NCBI GenBank assembly: GCA_964588665.1
Contig: CAZPQQ010000062.1
Location: forward strand, 1 to 19,367
Direction: 5' to 3'
DNA: 19,367 nucleotides
Source: UBA2160 sp964588665
Lineage (GTDB): Bacteria; Chloroflexota; Dehalococcoidia; Lucifugimonadales; UBA1123
Under the pieces are notes generated by a model that did no database searches, was not told where the DNA came from, and worked only from the letters and a program-made list of their open reading frames with translations. Position numbers and translations under genes: made by a program. This document shows, piece by piece, positions 15,554-19,367 of the stretch; the first letter of the stretch is position 1, and the number at the start of each line of letters is the position of its first letter.

Positions 15554-16741
15554 ATGACGGCACAACCAAAACACAACGTTGAAATAATCGCCATTGCCAG
15601 CGGCAAGGGAGGCACGGGTAAGACTCTCATAGCCTCCTGCCTGGGCTACACGCTGATACGCGTGACACACAGCGTGTTGATGATAGATGCCGATACGGCG
15701 ACCAACGGGATGTCGTTATTCTTGCTCGGCCCCCAAGGGACCAAGACTATCAGCGACATTGGGCCTGAGAGCACCTTTAGTGAGTTCCTACTCGCCCACA
15801 GCAATGGCGCTGGGTTTGAGGCCATTCCCTACCCCCTCAATCGCAGCGCCTCGGATGACCACGGCAGCGGAAGCCGCGAGATTATCTACAACACAATAAT
15901 CAGCAGTACAGAAGCGTACGGTGATTTACCTCCCGAAGGAATCCGTCCTGCCGTGCCGCCGTTAGAACGAGACGAGTTCCGCGCAGCGGTGAGTACTCTA
16001 TTCCAAAAACTCGAAGACGACGCGGTTTTGGACTACGTGTTGGTCGACACGCGTGGCGGCTTCGGTTTCGAGTCGACTGACGTATGTGCGCTCGCGCATA
16101 GTTTCATCGTAGTCACGGAGCCGGATTACACTTCCATTTACCAAGATCGAAATCTAGTTCAGCGAATCAGTGCGGCGGCTGAAGAGTTAAACACCAGGCC
16201 ACTGCTGCGCGCCATCATCGTGAACAAAGCCACCGAAATCAGCCAAGACTCAGAACGCCTTGTGTTGGCGAACGTTGAAACAGATTTCCGCATGGCGCTG
16301 ACAAGGGAGTTTCCGGTACGGTTCGATGACACCCACGCGGTCCCGTTGGATATCGAGGCGATAAAAGCTTACAAGACCCACAAGATTCCTTTTGTCGATG
16401 CACCTCAGTCCCAGTTCTCTTTTTCGCTGCTACAAGCCTTCGCTGGAATTCTTCGGATTGTCCCGAATAGATGGGAGCCGAACCGTGTGTCGGAATGGAA
16501 CAAGCTGTCAGATTCTGTTGGTGAGTCGATAACAGAACACTACCGAGTCGCCCGGGAGGAAGAAGAGCTACGTGAAAAGCGGGCAGATGAACTGGAAGCT
16601 CTCCATGTCGAGTCCGAAGAGAACCGCACAACCGTTGCACGCCTGGAGCGTGAAGCCGCTGAGTTGACCGCGAGATACGAGCGCGAGCTGAAAAGGGTTG
16701 ATGAGTTCATGTCTGCTGTTTCCAAACAGGGGCCGCGATAA
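15554..16741 (+). CDS. ParA/MinD-superfamily P-loop ATPase with C-terminal coiled coil
   Basis: This 395-aa protein has the deviant Walker A of the ParA/MinD/Mrp group (KGGTGKT, 18-24), the following Asp motif (MIDADTATNG, 43-52) and a Walker-B-like VLVDTRGG (162-169). It also has the late VNK motif (223-225). ParA-type enzymes switch between monomer and ATP-bound sandwich dimer to position or gate a partner. After the ATPase core (to about 315) comes a charged helical coiled coil (about 328-385), unusual for a plasmid ParA. No ParB or parS-like sequence is nearby, so a partition role is doubtful. ATG 15554 follows a GAGG 11 nt upstream. Beyond the TAA the same frame stays open into a membrane protein. 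G+C appears somewhat lower than in flanking genes. Confidence 0.8.
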   Translation: MTAQPKHNVEIIAIASGKGGTGKTLIASCLGYTLIRVTHSVLMIDADTATNGMSLFLLGPQGTKTISDIGPESTFSEFLLAHSNGAGFEAIPYPLNRSASDDHGSGSREIIYNTIISSTEAYGDLPPEGIRPAVPPLERDEFRAAVSTLFQKLEDDAVLDYVLVDTRGGFGFESTDVCALAHSFIVVTEPDYTSIYQDRNLVQRISAAAEELNTRPLLRAIIVNKATEISQDSERLVLANVETDFRMALTREFPVRFDDTHAVPLDIEAIKAYKTHKIPFVDAPQSQFSFSLLQAFAGILRIVPNRWEPNRVSEWNKLSDSVGESITEHYRVAREEEELREKRADELEALHVESEENRTTVARLEREAAELTARYERELKRVDEFMSAVSKQGPR

Positions 16742-16801
16742 GACTCTCCAAGCGTCTCGAGGCCTGTAACGACGCACAGCCTCTTCGCCGGACTGCGACT
16801 A

Positions 16802-17161
16802 TTGCTGGCGAGCGTGGCAGTCGTGATTCTTCTTTCGATCGCCGGAGGCGGCGCCTATTTTACCCTCATAAAGTCATCGGAACCCGAAGTGACTTTTGTG
16901 CCTGCCTCGATCGCCGCGGGCCAATCGCTGACTATCGGAGGGAGGAATTTGTACTCCTCAGTGTCAGGCGCACATCTTGACAGCATTGTCGGCGGCATCA
17001 GTTTCGAATTACCGATGATGCCGGGCACCGACGAAGCCATGACCTTCGGGGTGCCCGAACACGTAACACCCGGTGAGTACATATTGACATTGGAAAAAGG
17101 CAGTAGAGCGGATGTCTTCGCCATGGCGACCCTTGTGGTCACCGGTGCCATCCCAGAATAA
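16802..17161 (+). CDS. One-TM protein with an IPT/TIG-like domain
   Basis: This protein, 119 aa from TTG 16802, has one hydrophobic helix (about 2-24), then a predicted extracytoplasmic domain. EVTFVPASIAAGQSLTIGG, the middle strands and VPEHVTPGEYILTLEKG have the spacing of an IPT/TIG immunoglobulin-like fold. The TTG has no Shine-Dalgarno and falls at the beginning of the TM helix. A GTG at 16814 is even further inside. Upstream, the frame is open back to the ParA TAA (16739-16741) and encodes a natural-looking lead-in (RPVTTHSLFAGLRLLL). So the protein is either coupled to ParA through an unrecognised start or was once fused to it. IPT domains commonly mediate binding outside the cell. Confidence 0.55.
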   Translation: MLASVAVVILLSIAGGGAYFTLIKSSEPEVTFVPASIAAGQSLTIGGRNLYSSVSGAHLDSIVGGISFELPMMPGTDEAMTFGVPEHVTPGEYILTLEKGSRADVFAMATLVVTGAIPE

Positions 17162-17214
17162 TCGGTCGTACCCTAAGCGCAGACGTTTGCAATCTGGTTC
17201 TGGAGAACGTCGCG

Positions 17215-17859
17215 TTATCCCAGATGCGACGCGTCGTTGAAACGGATAATGCGCCACAGATTCGACGTGACGAGCGCCGGCCCTTCCCGGTCCCAGAGAT
17301 CCACGTCCACCATGAATTCGAACACGGCGGTATTTTCCGCGTGAACGCTCCACAATCGCTTGCTTCCCATGAGCTCGGCGAACAGGTGGCTGATGATGCC
17401 GCCATGGGCGAACGCCACGACGCGGTCTTCGTTGGTGTGGTCCGTTATCAGGCGCTCCAGGGCTCTGCGTGCGCGGGCGCTGCGTTCCTGCATCTTCTCC
17501 GCGCCGGGGATGTCGTCCCAATTCCGGTTCTCGGCAAATTTACGAGCTGTCTCCGGAAACCGCGCCTCGAACTCGTCCCAGGTCAGCCCTGATATCACGC
17601 CCACGTCGACCTCCATCAGCTCGTTCCAAGTTGCGATAGGCAGGCCCCAAGGCTCGGTGGCTATCGTCGCCGTGTCGAACGCACGGCTTTGTGGACTAGA
17701 GTAGACGTGCGTCGGCTCGTAGCCAAGGGAGACGAACCGCTCCCGCAGCTTGCGGGCCTGCTCACGGCCAGTGTCGGACAGGGCGGCGTCGGCGTGCCCC
17801 TGCCAGCGGCGCGCGGCGTTGCCCATGCTTTCGCCGTGCCTGACGAAGATCAAGTTCAT
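17215..17859 (-). CDS. Histidine phosphatase (phosphoglycerate mutase-like) family protein
   Basis: This 214-aa cytoplasmic enzyme has the phosphohistidine motif RHGES (7-11) with nucleophile H8. It also has R59 in SSPQSRA, an acidic ELMEVDVG (80-87) and the second catalytic His H152 in AHGG. These give a complete active site. The family includes cofactor-dependent phosphoglycerate mutases and many broad phosphatases such as CobC; the loose fit suggests a phosphatase rather than a glycolytic mutase. ATG 17859 lies 7 bp after the MFS stop on the same strand, with GGAGG inside the end of that gene, so translation is probably coupled. It converges with the IPT/TIG gene. Confidence 0.88.
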   Translation of the reverse strand: MNLIFVRHGESMGNAARRWQGHADAALSDTGREQARKLRERFVSLGYEPTHVYSSPQSRAFDTATIATEPWGLPIATWNELMEVDVGVISGLTWDEFEARFPETARKFAENRNWDDIPGAEKMQERSARARRALERLITDHTNEDRVVAFAHGGIISHLFAELMGSKRLWSVHAENTAVFEFMVDVDLWDREGPALVTSNLWRIIRFNDASHLG

Positions 17860-17866
17860 ATGCTAG

Positions 17867-19114
17867 TTATTCCAACCTCCGCATCTTCGGCATGCCTAAC
17901 GCAGTTAGCATACTGACGCCGAGCAATATCGAGCCGTTCACCAGCAGCGCGCCCGGGGCGCCGAACGCGGAGGCCATGGCGCCTATGCCGATATGGCCCA
18001 CCGGGGCGATGCCGATGCTCAGGACCCACGACCCCATCGCCCTGCCCCGTTCCTCGTTGGACACATTGGATTGCATCAGCGTCTTGTACAGGGTGTCCAC
18101 GGCCGAGGCGCAGGCGTTTACAACCACGAGGCTCACGATGAAAACGGTGATGTCGTCGGCCAGCGAAAACGCCATCTGTCCCAAACCGAAACCGCCGGCC
18201 AGCAGGAACATCGCCATTCCCTTGTGCCTGAAATCCTTCAGATTTGCCAGGAAGAGCAAGCCTATCATACCGCCGCCCTGCCGAAAAGCGCCCATTATTC
18301 CGAGCCCTTCGGGACCGATCCCCAGTTCGTCCCTTGCAAGCACCGGCAGCAGACTCTGATGTGTGAACCCGAACACCTCGGTGATCGCGGCCAGGAGCAT
18401 GAGCAGCAGCAGCGTTCGGTTGCTAGCCAGCAGATGGACGTAGCCGACCAGGTTCCTCCACACGGAGTCGGGAGCCTCGATCGCCGCCTTCCCTGAATCA
18501 CGCGTCATCAGAAGCACCGCTGCCGTGGCCGCGTACGTGGCGCATATCACGGCGTACTGGCCATCGATGCCGATCCGCGCGATGACGAACCCGCCGGCGA
18601 GCGCTCCGAACACGCCCCCCAGACGTTGGCTGAACGCCGTGAGCGACAGGCCGTTTAGGGCCATCTCCGGTCCCACGATATCGAACGTGTAGGCTTGGCG
18701 GACCGTAAACGTAAACGCCCAGACACAACCCATGGCGGCAGACAGGGCGATAATCGGCCACACTTGATCGATCCCTCGAAATAGCACGACCGCGACGACT
18801 CCGGAGATCGCCGAGCCTGCCACGGTCACCCATCGAAGAAACAACCTCCGCTCGACGCGGTCGGCGATCGCCCCGGACACGAGACCAAGGAAGAAGAACG
18901 GCGCCATCCGCGCTGCTGAAGCCACACCTACCATGAACGGTGAGTCCGTCAATTCCAGCACCAGCCAGCCCATGGCCACGAACTCCATGCCCATGCCGAC
19001 CGACTGGACGACCGTGGACGACCACAGCAAGCGGTAGTCGTGGTACTGAAATGAAGCGGCCCAGGGGGAGTTTCCAGTCAGGAAAGTTAGCAGGGCCAAA
19101 AAAACCTCGAACAC
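17867..19114 (-). CDS. MFS transporter (MFS_3-type exporter)
   Basis: This 415-aa inner-membrane protein has about 12 helices. It shows SFQYHDYRLLW before helix 1, GWLVLELTDSPF (49-60), the loop 2-3 motif SGAIADRVERR (80-90) and, late, SNEERGRAMGSW. It is of the same exporter class as the MFS protein at 13067-14368 but clearly divergent. The substrate is unknown. The start is GTG 19114, which has only a weak GAG upstream; an in-frame TTG a few codons later is also possible. The histidine phosphatase gene follows after 7 bp, so they form a two-gene operon. Confidence 0.87.
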   Translation of the reverse strand: MFEVFLALLTFLTGNSPWAASFQYHDYRLLWSSTVVQSVGMGMEFVAMGWLVLELTDSPFMVGVASAARMAPFFFLGLVSGAIADRVERRLFLRWVTVAGSAISGVVAVVLFRGIDQVWPIIALSAAMGCVWAFTFTVRQAYTFDIVGPEMALNGLSLTAFSQRLGGVFGALAGGFVIARIGIDGQYAVICATYAATAAVLLMTRDSGKAAIEAPDSVWRNLVGYVHLLASNRTLLLLMLLAAITEVFGFTHQSLLPVLARDELGIGPEGLGIMGAFRQGGGMIGLLFLANLKDFRHKGMAMFLLAGGFGLGQMAFSLADDITVFIVSLVVVNACASAVDTLYKTLMQSNVSNEERGRAMGSWVLSIGIAPVGHIGIGAMASAFGAPGALLVNGSILLGVSMLTALGMPKMRRLE

Positions 19115-19232
19115 ATCGCTCGTGGAATGTTGGGCGGAATTATATCACGCGAAATACGCTTGAGGTGATCCCCGGTCTCGCGACCGAGGCAACCCCCACG
19201 CATGCGAGCCAGCTCATTGGGCCACGAATGGA

Positions 19233-19367
19233 TCAAACCCCACGCCAGCCTCGTAACGGATTGCTCGGCGGGGTTGGGCGCATGCGAACGGAGTTCGGGG
19301 CGGGTGGGCGGGCCCAAACAACCTGGGGCGGGGCAGCGAGATCAAACTTCTCGGCCTCTTGATGGAT
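19233..19367 (-). CDS. Possible 3' end of a gene entering from the right edge
   Basis: A minus-strand frame is open from the window edge to a TGA at 19235-19233, giving 44 residues that start IHQEAEKFDLAAPPQ and end in a Pro/Arg-rich tail. It could be the C-terminus of a gene upstream of the MFS operon. The tail has low complexity and no recognisable domain, so it may equally be non-coding. Confidence 0.25.
   Translation of the reverse strand: MHQEAEKFDLAAPPQVVWARPPAPNSVRMRPTPPSNPLRGWRGV

Noticed and set aside
18940..19362. 140-codon plus-strand frame at the right end
   Set aside because: It overlaps the start of the MFS gene antisense, and its translation has low complexity with no domain or start signal.
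1..19367. CRISPR arrays, tRNA or rRNA genes, transposases and integrases
   Set aside because: I looked for regular direct repeats, tRNA-like cloverleaf patterns and recombinase motifs and saw none that I could support.

Overview
The window is about 60% G+C, with compact, mostly short-spaced bacterial genes. It carries tandem family III CoA-transferases, a phosphotriesterase-homology hydrolase, two MFS_3-type exporters, a GalE-like threonine dehydrogenase and a ClpC. This mixture suggests an environmental, probably marine, Chloroflexota of the SAR202/Dehalococcoidia kind. That placement is an inference from gene content; there is no rRNA or other marker to confirm it. A run of exactly 100 N (10092-10191) marks a scaffold gap, so this is an assembly from a metagenome or a draft genome.

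Layout. 1-29 (-) is the first codons of a probable secreted-protein gene leaving the window. 30-961 has no intact gene, only a remnant of an Ig-like/adhesin-type protein. 962-5427 (+) holds two family III CoA-transferases, an arsenite methyltransferase and an SDR threonine dehydrogenase. 5550-7323 (-) holds a peptide-type ABC ATPase and a PHP-domain phosphoesterase. 7507-9954 (+) is clpC, divergent from the PHP gene, with a clear candidate promoter and operator. After the gap come an alpha/beta hydrolase (+) and a VTT/DedA-like membrane protein (+), then a phosphotriesterase-family hydrolase and an MFS exporter (both -). 14707-17161 is a (+) cassette: a SLATT-like two-TM protein, a 65-aa proline-rich protein, a ParA/MinD-like ATPase with a coiled-coil tail, and a one-TM protein with an IPT/TIG-like domain. 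It sits between minus-strand blocks. The window ends with a histidine phosphatase coupled to a second MFS exporter (-).

The best find is the arsenite methyltransferase. Its frame runs from an ATG with a strong Shine-Dalgarno (3597) through one in-frame TGA (codon 28) to 4436. The TGA replaces the second Cys of the N-terminal Cys-Cys pair of ArsM. It is followed at SECIS distance by a perfect GC-rich stem with a G in a three-base loop. The gene is therefore best read as a selenocysteine-containing ArsM, not as a truncated protein starting after the TGA. TGA is an ordinary stop elsewhere in the window, including at the end of this same gene.

The second region worth attention is the SLATT/ParA/TIG cassette, which looks like an accessory, possibly conflict-related, membrane system. 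The ParA frame continues open past its TAA directly into the transmembrane-TIG protein, which has no good start of its own. The tandem CoA-transferases may form a hetero-oligomer in which only the first keeps the catalytic Asp.
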